DNA of 64,000 nt from Terriglobia bacterium. GTDB taxonomy: Bacteria; Acidobacteriota; Terriglobia; Bryobacterales; Bryobacteraceae. The position numbers and the translations under genes are program-made. Numbering within the stretch: the stretch's first letter is position 1; the number at the start of each line of letters is the position of its first letter. The stretch is taken from the NCBI GenBank assembly GCA_020073305.1, contig JAIQFK010000007.1, positions 1 to 64,000 of the forward strand. Direction: 5' to 3'. Of this stretch, positions 42,077 through 51,268 are shown piece by piece. The notes beneath the pieces were generated by a model. It saw only the letters and a list, made by a program, of their open reading frames with translations, made no database searches and had not been told where the DNA came from.

Positions 42077-45000
42077 AACCGGAACCTCAACACTGCCGTG
42101 ACCGACCGCATGGAAGCGGCAGAGACCGGCAGGCCGTAGTTGGTGGCGTTTACTACGGTATTGATGTTGCTGTAATTCACGTGGTTCAGCACGTTGTTGC
42201 CTTCCAGGCGCAACTCCAACCTGCGGCGCGATTCTCCGAACTGGAACGAGCGCCCGAACGCGGCGTTCAGGCTAACCAGGCTGGGACCCGGAATCGTATT
42301 GCGGCCCGCGTCTCCAAACTCACCTACCGGAGGTGCCATAAACGCCGCCAGGTTGAAGAAGCCGGTGGCCGATGCCAGATCGAGCCCGGTAGCCTCCGCG
42401 CGTCCGCTGCCGATGCCGCCGGTCTGTGCCAGCTTGGCGGTGTTGCCGAGCGTGCGCGCCGTCAACGGCGTGCCGGTTTGCGCGGTGATGGAACCGCTGA
42501 GCTGCCAGTCGCGGAGTAAGCGTCCGGCCCATCCGTTTCCGGAAATGCGTGAGCCCGCGTTGCCCGCCGGCGATGTCCACATCCAGTTCATGTCAAACGA
42601 ATGGCGGCGGTCGAAACTGGAGAGTCCGCGCTCGGCGGCCAGGTCCAGCCAGTTCTGCGCCACGGTATTGCCGGCGCCCCCGAATGAAGAGGAGTCGTCG
42701 ATGGATTTCGAGAAGCTATAGAACGCCTGCATCGAAACGCCCCGGCTGAAACGCCGGTTGATGCGGACTTGCGCCGCGTGATAAATCGAATTGCCGATCG
42801 ACTGGTCGTAGGTGAATCCCACGGCGTTACCGAGTTGCAGGCGATTCCCCAATCCCCCGGGACCTTCGTTGGGAAGCGTCTGCACATCGAGCCGCGTGCC
42901 TTTCGTGCCGAGATACCCAAGCTCCACGAAGAACCCTCTCGCCAGATCGTGCTGGACCGAGACACTCCAGGTTTGCGCGTACGGCGTGCGATATTTGCGG
43001 TCGATGGCGTAGGTATTGGTGATGTCCTGGGGAGAGACCGCCAGGAATCCGGTCGTCAGCGTCAGCACATCCTGCGGGCTGGTGTTCACGCTGTTCGAGA
43101 CGGCAAATGGCGGCTGCTGGGCCAGCCTCAGCCCGAAAGGAATGTAAGCCTGCCCGTTGTAATAAATGCCGTAGCCGGCGCGGACAATGGTGGATCGCTT
43201 GATCTGCGGCACTTTCCAGGCGAGCCCCAGGCGCGGCGAGAAATTTTTGTAGTCAGGGTTGACCAGGCCCGACGGGAACGTGCCGGAATAGGGGCCCACG
43301 GCGCCGGGAGTCACAACGGCGACCGCGGAATAACCGGGCGCGATGTCCAGGTTGGCCATGCGTCCGTATTTCTCGCTGACGGGCGAAAAAAACTCGTAAC
43401 GCACCCCCAGGTTCAGGGTCAGGCTGGGGCGCATTTTCCAGTCATCGACGAAGTAACCGGCCCACGAATTCTGGCGGAAATACGTGCTCGAATCGCCGTA
43501 ACGAATGGAGCTGGATTGCGGCAATCCCAGCAGGAAATCGGCCAGATCAAATCCTGTTCCGGCGACCGGGCCTTTCGAGCCGCTCGCGCTCGTGGCCAAG
43601 CCCGTGAAGTTAAACGTGCCGCGTCCGTTCTGATCCGTCTGTGTATTCAGATCGCTCCGGGTGTACTGCCCTCCCCAGGTAAAGGTGTGAGTGCCGCGGG
43701 ACCAAACCAGACTCTCGCTGCCGCTTTGGCTCTGGTTGCGATTGAGAACCGGGGTTGCGTCGCTCAAGGCGCCGAAGTTGGTGAAGTTCAGATTCGGCGG
43801 TCCGAAGTTGAGCGGGTTGGAAGAAGTGCCCTCGATACCCAGCTCGGCGGCGACGTCAGCTCCATTGGCGAAAAACGGCGTGGTGCGGCTGACGTTGCGG
43901 TTGAACGTCACCTGCGCATTGCTGACCAGGCGCGGAGAGATGTTCCGCGTCCATCCCAGATTGGTGTTCAGGCCGTAACCGCTGGTGGTGTCCAGAAATC
44001 CGAAGGTCTGGATGGCATCGCCGTCGCGCCGCTGCCCATTGATGCGAAACGACAGCCGGTCTGCCTTGGTGATGTTGCGCTGAATGCGCAAGCCGGCGTT
44101 GTCGGTGTTTTGCGGAATCGAGGCGAACAGTTCGTAGTTATTCACCAACCCCGGCTGATTCGGCAGCGGGAAGTAGGTCAGCAGCTTTTGCGAAACGGGA
44201 TCGAGGCGGCTCACGGGAATGACGTTGCCGGCGAATGGCTGGTGGGTCGACGGATCGAAAATCTGGACCGGCCCGCCGGACTGGATACTCTGCGAGAGAT
44301 CGCCCTGCCGCTGAAGTTCAGTGGGCACCGTCGCAACCTGCGTGGATGGGTTCCTGGAACGTGTGCCGAAGTAGCTGACAAAGAAGAAAGTGGACGGGTC
44401 CTTCACCAGTTTCGGAATCACCAGCGGCCCTCCGGCCACCACGCCGAACCGACTTTGCGCATACGCGGGCTGGCGGGTGTCCAGGCCGGTGATGGAAAAT
44501 GGCCTGGCGTCGAGGGACGAATTGTTCAGGTTGAAAAACATCATGCCGTGAATGCCATTCGGTTGCCGGCGATTGCCGAACTGTCTCGGCTGCTGCCCGG
44601 GACCGCCGCGCCGGCCTGGGCCACCGAAGCCTCCGGGACCGCCGCCGAAACCTCCGCGCCCGCCGCCGAAGCCGCCTCCACCGGGTCCGCCCGGTGCTCC
44701 AGCTCCGCCCCCGAAACCCGGAGCGTTCGGGTTTTGCGTGGCAAACGGATCGCGCGTTCCGCCAGTTTGAAACTGTAGCGGCCCGGAATCTGCTGTGGCA
44801 TTGGGCGAAAGTCCCTGGCTCAGACTGCCGGAAATGAGGAATGCCTCGTTGCTGTTCTGGGCGCCAGACGCGGGCGCGGACTGCTGATTCGCGTTGAGTT
44901 CGCTTTGGATCTGGGAGTCCAATTGATTCTGCCCGTTGGCGCGATTGCCCGCGAACTGCGCCATGCGGCTGGCGGCGGGTGACTCGCGCAGGTGCAGACT

Positions 45001-45315
45001 GAAGTCCGCCGACGGTGACTTGGAGTAGTCCACCTGTTTCTTGGCGGGCTCGAAGCCGAACATCTGGACTTCCACGTTCCAGGATCCTTCGCCGAGTTGC
45101 AAGAACGCATAGCGCCCGTCCTGGTCCGTCGTTGTCGTGACCTGCTTATCGCCTTGGGCAGCCATGACCGTCGCGCCAGGTATGGGCTGATTCCCCGATT
45201 TCACCAGTCCGCTCTGCGCGTGGAGGCCCGCGCAAAGGGGAACCAGCAACAGCCAGCGGAATGGGCTCGGTTTGGGCAAGGTCAAAACGTCTTGGGAGCC
45301 GCGTGCGACGCCCAT
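42073..45315 (-). CDS. Oar-like TonB-dependent outer-membrane protein
   Basis: A protein of 1,080 residues. After a signal peptide (ending near ...CAGLHAQSG), residues 32-110 form a carboxypeptidase-regulatory-like beta-sandwich (PIPGATVMAAQGDKQV...). A Gly-rich stretch (GGGRGGFGGGPGGFGGPGRR and similar, about residues 195-245) precedes the receptor body. The last 700 residues have the alternating pattern of a large beta-barrel and end in VTAVLRFRF, a typical outer-membrane C-terminal strand. No clear TonB box was found. These Oar-like receptors abound in Acidobacteriota, perhaps for glycan or peptide uptake or for adhesion. Confidence 0.9.
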   Translation of the reverse strand: MGVARGSQDVLTLPKPSPFRWLLLVPLCAGLHAQSGLVKSGNQPIPGATVMAAQGDKQVTTTTDQDGRYAFLQLGEGSWNVEVQMFGFEPAKKQVDYSKSPSADFSLHLRESPAASRMAQFAGNRANGQNQLDSQIQSELNANQQSAPASGAQNSNEAFLISGSLSQGLSPNATADSGPLQFQTGGTRDPFATQNPNAPGFGGGAGAPGGPGGGGFGGGRGGFGGGPGGFGGPGRRGGPGQQPRQFGNRRQPNGIHGMMFFNLNNSSLDARPFSITGLDTRQPAYAQSRFGVVAGGPLVIPKLVKDPSTFFFVSYFGTRSRNPSTQVATVPTELQRQGDLSQSIQSGGPVQIFDPSTHQPFAGNVIPVSRLDPVSQKLLTYFPLPNQPGLVNNYELFASIPQNTDNAGLRIQRNITKADRLSFRINGQRRDGDAIQTFGFLDTTSGYGLNTNLGWTRNISPRLVSNAQVTFNRNVSRTTPFFANGADVAAELGIEGTSSNPLNFGPPNLNFTNFGALSDATPVLNRNQSQSGSESLVWSRGTHTFTWGGQYTRSDLNTQTDQNGRGTFNFTGLATSASGSKGPVAGTGFDLADFLLGLPQSSSIRYGDSSTYFRQNSWAGYFVDDWKMRPSLTLNLGVRYEFFSPVSEKYGRMANLDIAPGYSAVAVVTPGAVGPYSGTFPSGLVNPDYKNFSPRLGLAWKVPQIKRSTIVRAGYGIYYNGQAYIPFGLRLAQQPPFAVSNSVNTSPQDVLTLTTGFLAVSPQDITNTYAIDRKYRTPYAQTWSVSVQHDLARGFFVELGYLGTKGTRLDVQTLPNEGPGGLGNRLQLGNAVGFTYDQSIGNSIYHAAQVRINRRFSRGVSMQAFYSFSKSIDDSSSFGGAGNTVAQNWLDLAAERGLSSFDRRHSFDMNWMWTSPAGNAGSRISGNGWAGRLLRDWQLSGSITAQTGTPLTARTLGNTAKLAQTGGIGSGRAEATGLDLASATGFFNLAAFMAPPVGEFGDAGRNTIPGPSLVSLNAAFGRSFQFGESRRRLELRLEGNNVLNHVNYSNINTVVNATNYGLPVSAASMRSVTAVLRFRF

Positions 45316-45359
45316 ATAGCAGGGGCGATTATGACGGCGAAGTGGTTACTGAAAAGGTA

Positions 45360-45379
45360 GGGCCGCAAAAGTGCGGCCC
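45360..45379 (-). terminator. Hairpin terminator between the TIGR03437 gene and the barrel gene
   Basis: GGGCCGC (45360-45366) and GCGGCCC (45373-45379) form a perfect 7-bp stem with a six-base loop. On the minus strand it is followed by TACCTTTTC. It lies 15 bp after the stop of the gene at 45394 and before the barrel start, so it probably separates the two transcripts. Confidence 0.5.
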
Positions 45380-45393
45380 CAGGGAAGAACGAA

Positions 45394-46770
45394 CTAGTGC
45401 TGTACGTTGATAAAGACGCCCGATGGGGATTGGAGGCCGGCGATGTGCGCCACGACCGGCTGATCTCCGTCCGGCGTTGAGGCCGGCACCTGCACCGCTA
45501 TCTGGTACAAACCGGCGCTGTCCGGGCTTAGCGCCGCTCCGAACACTGTGGCTGGGGCGTTGCCAATCAGCACGCTGACAGAATCCGCGAGATTCGCGAT
45601 TTGTCCGGACGGTATCACCGTCTTGGGAATCACGCCGGCGGAAACCGAGGGCTTGGTCGGGCCGAAACCGGTTCCCCACAAAATGATCACGTCGCCCGGT
45701 TTGGCCGGCGCCGTTGTGAGTCCCGGAAAGAGGTTGGCCGGGCCCACATAGCTGTAATCCGGCCGCGTGGCCACAGCGTAGTTGTGCGGCCACGGGAAAA
45801 ATGCTGGCGAGACCGATTGCAGTTGTACGGTCATCGAATTACTCGTCGAGCCGTTGTTGGCCACCTGCACGTTGACCGGGCCGAGCGCCGTATCCGAGGG
45901 TGCCTGCACGTTGATCTGCGTGGGGCTGATGTACTCGAGGTATGCCGGCTTTCCGTTGATCTCGACGCTGACGCCATCGAGCGCGGTGGGCAGCTTTCCG
46001 TTCACAAAGTCGCTGCTGCGCCACATGCGAGTGCTGTTGGCGAGATTCGTTCCCTTGATGGTCACCCAAACTCCTGCACAGATGGCGGTTTGATATCCGG
46101 CCCCATTGAATACGCCGTTGGATACGGCGATCTGAGGCTTGTTGGTCTGCGTCTGCGGCGTGAGAGTGTACTTCTGAGTGTAGATGTAGTCGCCGCCCGG
46201 GGATCCATCCCCGTTGGCTGCGTTGCCCGCAACGTAGATGACGATATTGCCGACATTGGTCGAGGGAGGCGTCCAATCGAAACTAAACGTGGCAGACCCA
46301 GTTTGGCCGAAACGGGTGCCGGCTGAAGTTTGCTCGATGTAGAGCAACGGCATGGTCGAGTCGCAAGATCCTACCGAATAAGTCTGGAACGTTGCCTGAG
46401 TACAAGTGAGCTGCGTGACGCCGTCAGATCCCGGTGTGAATGTACCAGCTTGTGCGGTGCTGTCGCTCGCGTGGCGCGCGGTCAGCTCGAAGCCCCAGCG
46501 CTGCTGTTGGGGGTCGGCAACGGTCACCACCAGGTGCTGCTGGACGCCCGGCGTATAAGTCTGGCCCTTTGGGAAGGTGACTTTCACGCTGCCGGACCCG
46601 CCTCCACCGGGAGAATGGCAGTACGTACAGTCTCCGAATTCTCCCGGAACTCCTGCAAGCCCTGGAAGCGGCCCGTACGAATACGCGTAAAGGATGACGG
46701 GGACAGCCAGCACTACGCCGATCTTGGCGAGCAAGGTTCCACTTCTTCGTGTCATGTATTGGGTAACCAC
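45394..46770 (-). CDS. Secreted protein with CxxCH-containing anchor domain and TIGR03437-like C-terminus
   Basis: A protein of 458 residues. After an N-terminal signal segment, the first domain (about residues 35-210) begins GEFGDCTYCHSPGGGG; this holds a CxxCH motif in a choice-of-anchor/Reeler-like beta fold. Residues about 225-455 match the Solibacter uncharacterised C-terminal domain, TIGR03437-like (GVFNGAGYQTAICAGVWVTIKG ... PGDVIILWGTGFGPTKP ... GLYQIAVQVP). Proteins of this architecture are secreted in large numbers by Bryobacterales. Whether the CxxCH binds haem is unknown. It is the third gene downstream of the glycosyltransferase on the same strand. Confidence 0.85.
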   Translation of the reverse strand: MVTQYMTRRSGTLLAKIGVVLAVPVILYAYSYGPLPGLAGVPGEFGDCTYCHSPGGGGSGSVKVTFPKGQTYTPGVQQHLVVTVADPQQQRWGFELTARHASDSTAQAGTFTPGSDGVTQLTCTQATFQTYSVGSCDSTMPLLYIEQTSAGTRFGQTGSATFSFDWTPPSTNVGNIVIYVAGNAANGDGSPGGDYIYTQKYTLTPQTQTNKPQIAVSNGVFNGAGYQTAICAGVWVTIKGTNLANSTRMWRSSDFVNGKLPTALDGVSVEINGKPAYLEYISPTQINVQAPSDTALGPVNVQVANNGSTSNSMTVQLQSVSPAFFPWPHNYAVATRPDYSYVGPANLFPGLTTAPAKPGDVIILWGTGFGPTKPSVSAGVIPKTVIPSGQIANLADSVSVLIGNAPATVFGAALSPDSAGLYQIAVQVPASTPDGDQPVVAHIAGLQSPSGVFINVQH

Positions 46771-46776
46771 CTTGGA

Positions 46777-47544
46777 TCAGAGCTGCAGTTTGCCGTCGAA
46801 GGTCATGTCCTCGAGCGGAAACTTCTGTTTGATCTCCATGCGCGCCACTCGAGTGGAGAACTCGACTTCCTTATCGCCGGCCGTGATTTCCTGACTCTTC
46901 GGAAACAAGAGAAGCAAAACCGCGTTGTCGTCTCGCGTGAGGAGCTTGACGTCAGCGAGCGCGATCTTCTTCTTGCCTTTCGGTTTCAAGTACGTATCGG
47001 ATAACAAACGGCTCCTCAATTCCTGCGGATCGCGATTGGCGACGTGGGGTGGAAGGCCTAAGATGGCGACCGCGTAGTAAGGCTCGTCGGCTCCCACGGA
47101 CTCCTGATGAAGTTTGAGCTGCGCTTCACGCACCGGCAGCGAACTCTCCCAACGCACCGTGACAGCTGATGGCGCTTCCGAGCGTTCGTCAGGCTGGCGA
47201 TCGCCTCCCATATCCGGGTCAGTCGACCGGCCGCCGCCGGGATAACCCGTGCGGCCACCACCTCCCATGCCGCCGTGCCCGCCACCCATTCCGGGGCCGC
47301 CCATTCCACCGATGCCGCCAATGCCGCCGCCCATTCCGCCGCCGCGGCCGTAACCTCCGCGCCCGCCGCCTCCTTGGGACCGCTCTATTTTGGGCGTGAC
47401 CAGCTTGGCCCATGGTGAACTCGATAGTACTTGCCTGGCATCGTCCTCGGTCCACTCGGCCAAGGATTTGCCTTTCCAAGGTTGCTCGGCATAGCTCAGC
47501 AGGGCAGCCGAGAAAAGAAACGAGTAGATCTTGGCCTTCTTCAT
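46777..47544 (-). CDS. Secreted Gly-rich protein of unknown function
   Basis: A protein of 255 residues with a signal peptide (KIYSFLFSAALLSYAEQ). An N-terminal segment (GKSLAEWTEDDARQVLSSSPWAKLV) recurs in Acidobacteriota secreted proteins. Residues about 56-115 are a Gly/Met/Arg low-complexity stretch (GGGMGGGIGGIGGMGGPGMG and similar). The last 130 residues are a folded-looking domain with a lysine-rich strand (YLKPKGKKKIALADVKLL) and end in MTFDGKLQL. It starts 6 bp upstream of the TIGR03437-type gene, so the two are probably co-transcribed. I do not recognise a function. Confidence 0.72.
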   Translation of the reverse strand: MKKAKIYSFLFSAALLSYAEQPWKGKSLAEWTEDDARQVLSSSPWAKLVTPKIERSQGGGGRGGYGRGGGMGGGIGGIGGMGGPGMGGGHGGMGGGGRTGYPGGGRSTDPDMGGDRQPDERSEAPSAVTVRWESSLPVREAQLKLHQESVGADEPYYAVAILGLPPHVANRDPQELRSRLLSDTYLKPKGKKKIALADVKLLTRDDNAVLLLLFPKSQEITAGDKEVEFSTRVARMEIKQKFPLEDMTFDGKLQL

Positions 47545-47639
47545 AGGTGTCTAGCTGTTGTCTGGTAGACGGCCGCCGGGTGACGCCGGGTACACAAATG
47601 TTTCAGTCTTTCCAAGCCAGCGCAGGCGGACTTGCGACC

Positions 47640-48815
47640 CTATCCGATGAGCGCGATGCGGCCATCGCGGCCAAGATAATACTGGCGTCCCCGCCACAGC
47701 ACGGTGTTGCCGAAGAAGCCGGCGACCCAGAAAACGAAACTGAGGAGGTCCTGCAGGGGAAGGCACATCCATTCCACGAACGTCAGGCGGCTGCGCAGGA
47801 CGCGGTGCACGCTGACCCAGGCGGCGAGGGCGCGAAGCAACGCCGACGCCAAGGCTACCGGCCACAGACGCGGTTCCCACAGGCAGAGCGCAAGCGCCAG
47901 CGGGAGAGGATTGGTAAACAACTCGCCCACATATCCGCTGGGCCGCGAACGCCGCGTGCTGCGAACCCATCGAAGCCGGTGCAGCAGGTTGCTCCGAAGA
48001 CTCCCGCCGCCGATGTGGTGCTCGATGCGGTAGGACGAAAGGATCACACGGTGTCCCAGGCGGTCGGTCGTCTGGCCGATGACGAAGTCTTCGGCGAGAT
48101 AGTCGTTCAAGGTCTCGATGCCGCCCATCTCGGCGAGAATGCTCCTGCGCACCGCGATCGCGGGCCCGAGAGCGAATTTCATGCCTTCGAGCATGCGCGC
48201 TACGAGCACGCCGCCAAGGAATTGCGTGTTCATCCCGAGAGCGTCCAGCTTCCACCAAAAGCCACGGACTGCCAGGGCGAGATAGGGGCAGGTGACCATG
48301 CCGACCCGGGCATCCTGAAACTCACTCGCGATCCTTTCGAGCATCTCGGGCCCGGTGCGCACGTCGCTATCTTTCATCACCAGCAGATCGAACTGCGCGG
48401 CCGCCTGCATCAAGTGAAGGCTGAAGACCTTGGCGTTGGGATACGGCGGTTCGCCGGTTATGAGGATGCGGGCTCGCACCTGGGGAAACTCCGCCATCAA
48501 TCTGTGAACGATCGCCGACGCCGGATCGTCGCTCTGGCGGAACGCGAAAAGCAGCTCGAATTGCGGATACCGCTGCGCGAACGACGACCGCAGGTTTTCT
48601 TCGAGCCCCGCCTCAGCGCCGTGCAGGGGTGTCAGCACGCTGATGGGTGGCGCTGACTCCAGGCGGGGCGTCTGCTGGCGCAAGTAGCGGCGCGCGGCGA
48701 TGATTACGAGCAGGCAGTAAACCATCGATCCTGCCACCAGCGCGACAAGCAACAGAGTGATTGCAAACCCGAAGTGCAAGAACACCAGTTTTACGCAAGT
48801 AGAGGGGCGGGTCAA
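47640..48815 (-). CDS. Glycosyltransferase, ceramide-glucosyltransferase/HpnI-like
   Basis: A membrane-associated GT-A glycosyltransferase of 391 residues. An N-terminal helix (LHFGFAITLLLVALVAGSMVYCLLVI) and two C-terminal helices frame the catalytic domain. The GT21-type motifs are in order: LLFAFRQSDDPA, LVMKDSDVRTG, NDYLAEDFVIGQ and the RxxRW-like HRLRW. Relatives transfer glucose to ceramide (GlcT) or an N-acetylglucosamine unit to hopanoids (HpnI). Hopanoid or sphingolipid substrates are both plausible; no hopanoid genes are adjacent. It is the first gene of the run that leads into the Gly-rich and TIGR03437-type genes. Confidence 0.85.
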   Translation of the reverse strand: MTRPSTCVKLVFLHFGFAITLLLVALVAGSMVYCLLVIIAARRYLRQQTPRLESAPPISVLTPLHGAEAGLEENLRSSFAQRYPQFELLFAFRQSDDPASAIVHRLMAEFPQVRARILITGEPPYPNAKVFSLHLMQAAAQFDLLVMKDSDVRTGPEMLERIASEFQDARVGMVTCPYLALAVRGFWWKLDALGMNTQFLGGVLVARMLEGMKFALGPAIAVRRSILAEMGGIETLNDYLAEDFVIGQTTDRLGHRVILSSYRIEHHIGGGSLRSNLLHRLRWVRSTRRSRPSGYVGELFTNPLPLALALCLWEPRLWPVALASALLRALAAWVSVHRVLRSRLTFVEWMCLPLQDLLSFVFWVAGFFGNTVLWRGRQYYLGRDGRIALIG

Positions 48816-48892
48816 AATGTTTCTACTCGGGTCGCGGCTTTTATCGCCGGTGGTGGGTAACGAATCGCGTCTGTCCAGCGTCGTTGCTGCCA

Positions 48893-49945
48893 GTGCGTCA
48901 TTCAGACAACAACAATGCCGTCCGCGTCATTTCGCGGCGTGGTCTTCTTTTTTCTGCGTTCGCGGCGTTGCGCGCGGGCGGGCAGGATACCACCTTTTCT
49001 GCTGATGTGAAGGTGGTGAATGTGCTGGCCACCGTGCGCAACAAGCAGGGGCAAATCATTCAAAACCTGAACAAGGACGATTTCACGCTGGAGGAAGACG
49101 CCCGTCCGCAAACCATCAGCTATTTCTCCCGTGAGTCGAACCTCCCGCTTACGCTCGGCTTGCTCATCGACACCAGCATGAGCCAGCGTCGCGTACTCGG
49201 CCAGGAACGTACAGCCAGCTACCGCTTCCTCGACCAGGTGCTGCGCGAGGACAAGGACATGGCTTTCGTAATCCACTTCGACCGGGAGGTGGAGCTGCTC
49301 GAAGACCTGACTTCGTCGCGCAAGAAGCTGGAGTCGGCCTTGACCTCGATCGAGACGCCGCAGCCGCAACAGCGCGGTGGAGGTGGTGGCGGCTACCCGG
49401 GCTCACGCGGCGGCGGGCACCGCGGTGGCGGCACGAAGCTTTATGATGCGGTGCTGCTGGCATCCGATGAGATCATGAAAAAGCAACATGGGCGCAAAGC
49501 GCTCATCGTGCTCTCTGACGGCGTGGATAACGGCAGCAAAGTCAGCTTGACCTCGGCCATCGAAACCGCGCAGAGAGCGGATACGATGGTGTATTCCATT
49601 CTGTTCGCCGACGAAGAGGGGTACGGGCAGCGAGGAGGGGGTTTTGGGGGTGGCGGTATGGGCCGGCGGGGCGGTTATCCGCGGTCGAGATACCCGCAGA
49701 GCCGGCCGGACGGCAAGAAGATCCTCGAACAGATTTCCAAGGAGACCGGCGGCGGGTTTTTTGAAGTGTCCAAAAAGCTACCCGTCGACCAGATCTACTC
49801 CCGCCTCGAGGAAGAACTCCGCAATCAATACAGCCTGGGTTATACGCCGGACAAGGCAGACCCGGGGTTTCACAAAATCAGCCTGACCGTGAAACAGAAA
49901 GGGCTGATCGTGCAGGCGAGAGACGGATACTATGCGGGTCGCTGA
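48893..49945 (+). CDS. Exported von Willebrand A-domain protein with Gly-rich inserts
   Basis: A protein of 350 residues from GTG 48893 (a TTG at 48884 is also possible), with an SRRGLLFSAFAA Tat-like signal. A beta domain like that of the other VWA protein (VLATVRNKQGQIIQNLNKDDFTLEEDARPQTI) precedes the VWA domain (about 70-330). The MIDAS is intact: LIDTSMS. Two Gly-rich loops interrupt it (QRGGGGGGYPGSRGGGHRGG and GQRGGGFGGGGMGRRGGYP). The ending GYTPDKADPGFHKISLTVKQKG...ARDGYYAGR is typical of TIGR03436-like proteins. It is divergent from the glycosyltransferase gene. Confidence 0.88.
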   Translation: MRHSDNNNAVRVISRRGLLFSAFAALRAGGQDTTFSADVKVVNVLATVRNKQGQIIQNLNKDDFTLEEDARPQTISYFSRESNLPLTLGLLIDTSMSQRRVLGQERTASYRFLDQVLREDKDMAFVIHFDREVELLEDLTSSRKKLESALTSIETPQPQQRGGGGGGYPGSRGGGHRGGGTKLYDAVLLASDEIMKKQHGRKALIVLSDGVDNGSKVSLTSAIETAQRADTMVYSILFADEEGYGQRGGGFGGGGMGRRGGYPRSRYPQSRPDGKKILEQISKETGGGFFEVSKKLPVDQIYSRLEEELRNQYSLGYTPDKADPGFHKISLTVKQKGLIVQARDGYYAGR

Positions 49946-50083
49946 GCTGGAATGAGTGGCCGAAATCCACCATGGCGATGGATTGCGGCCAGAATCGATC
50001 GTTATCAGAGGCTTGATATTCAACAGGTTGGCGGTGGTGAAACAGATGCATAGTAACGGGCGTCGATAGATTTGAGGCGACCT

Positions 50084-51148
50084 ATGAAAAACATCCTCGT
50101 TACTCCAACCCGCACTCTTATGCTGTTCGGCTTGCTCGCTTCACCCGGTTTCGTATTCGCGCAAGATCAGCCCGATAACTCGCCAGTACCACCAGAGGTT
50201 CAGCAGCAGAACCGGCCAAACACCGGCGGATGGAGGCGAGCGGATGAGCCGGCGCCGGCGCCAAGCCAGCAGAGCAACACATCAAATCCGAACTATTATC
50301 CGAACTACTCGCAGAACCAGGGGTCGTATCCGACCCGAGGTCCGATCCCGTCGCAATTAACCATTAAGCCCGGGACGTTTGTGACGGTGCGCATCAACGA
50401 GCCGCTGTCATCGGACCACAATCAGCCGGGCGATGCTTTCTCGGCTACGCTGGTGAAACCTGTGGTGGTGGACGGTGTGGTGCTGGCCGAGCGGGGACAG
50501 ACGATCGGCGGCCGCGTATCGGAAGCGCAAAAAGCAGGACGAGTGGAAGGCACTTCGCGCCTGGGCGTACAGTTGACGGAGCTGACGCTGGCGGACGGCC
50601 AGCAGGTTCCGATTCAGTCCCAGTTGATGAGTCGCAGCGGTTCGACTTCGGTGGGCCGCGATGCCGGCGCCATCGCGGGGACGACGGCACTGGGCGCAGC
50701 GGTGGGCGCGGCCGCGGACTGGGGGCGCGGAGCGGCGATTGGCGCGGGTGCTGGCGCAGCGGTTGGAATCATCGGCGTGCTGTTGACGCGCGGACACCCG
50801 ACGGAGATCTATCCCGAGTCGGTTTTGACTTTTCGGATTGATGCGCCGGTTACAGTTTCGACGGATCGCGCGCCACAGGCATTCCGCTACGTAGATCCGA
50901 ACGATTACGACCGTCCTTATTATCAGGACCGGCCTCCGCAAACGGCTTGCGCGGGATATGGATGCGCGCCGGCCCCGTCTCTTTATCCTTACTACGGCTA
51001 CTACGGTTATCCCTACTATTACGGACCTGGATTCGGGTTTTACGGGCCGGGGTATTGGGGACCGAGCTTCTACTTCGGTGGGCGCGGATTCTATGGCCGC
51101 GGTTTTTACGGGGGTCGCGGATTCTACGGCGGGCGCGGACACCGGTAG
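50084..51148 (+). CDS. Envelope protein with Tyr/Gly-rich C-terminus
   Basis: A protein of 354 residues. ATG 50084 follows GAGG (50074-50077) with six bases between. The signal is LMLFGLLASPGFVFAQ. After a Pro/Asn/Gln-rich linker comes a beta-rich domain (VTVRINEPLSSDHNQPGDAFSATLVKPVVVDGVVLAERGQTI, about residues 92-185) seen in many Acidobacteriota secreted proteins. A glycine-zipper-like segment (AGTTALGAAVGAAADWGRGAAIGAGAGAAVGIIGVLL, about 200-235) could span or insert in a membrane. The C-terminus is Tyr/Pro/Gly-rich (YYGYYGYPYYYGPGFGFYGP). The function is unknown; an outer-membrane or surface site is likely. Confidence 0.75.
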   Translation: MKNILVTPTRTLMLFGLLASPGFVFAQDQPDNSPVPPEVQQQNRPNTGGWRRADEPAPAPSQQSNTSNPNYYPNYSQNQGSYPTRGPIPSQLTIKPGTFVTVRINEPLSSDHNQPGDAFSATLVKPVVVDGVVLAERGQTIGGRVSEAQKAGRVEGTSRLGVQLTELTLADGQQVPIQSQLMSRSGSTSVGRDAGAIAGTTALGAAVGAAADWGRGAAIGAGAGAAVGIIGVLLTRGHPTEIYPESVLTFRIDAPVTVSTDRAPQAFRYVDPNDYDRPYYQDRPPQTACAGYGCAPAPSLYPYYGYYGYPYYYGPGFGFYGPGYWGPSFYFGGRGFYGRGFYGGRGFYGGRGHR

Positions 51149-51268
51149 ATCGAATCAGAGCGAAGCGGCCGCTCCTCATAGTCGCGCCTCAGTTCTTCAA
51201 TAGCCTTCCACAGGGCCAAGGGATCACTTGGCCCTCCCACCTCAAGACCGCACAATCCGGCATGTAGA

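Noticed and set aside
42769-44778. 669-codon open frame antisense to the Oar-like barrel gene
   Set aside because: It lies wholly within the barrel gene on the other strand and shows no domain; the barrel frame has a signal peptide, a regulatory-like domain and a proper outer-membrane C-terminus.
47547-48656. 369-codon open frame on the plus strand opposite the glycosyltransferase
   Set aside because: The minus-strand glycosyltransferase shows the ordered GT21 motifs and membrane helices, so the plus frame is a shadow.
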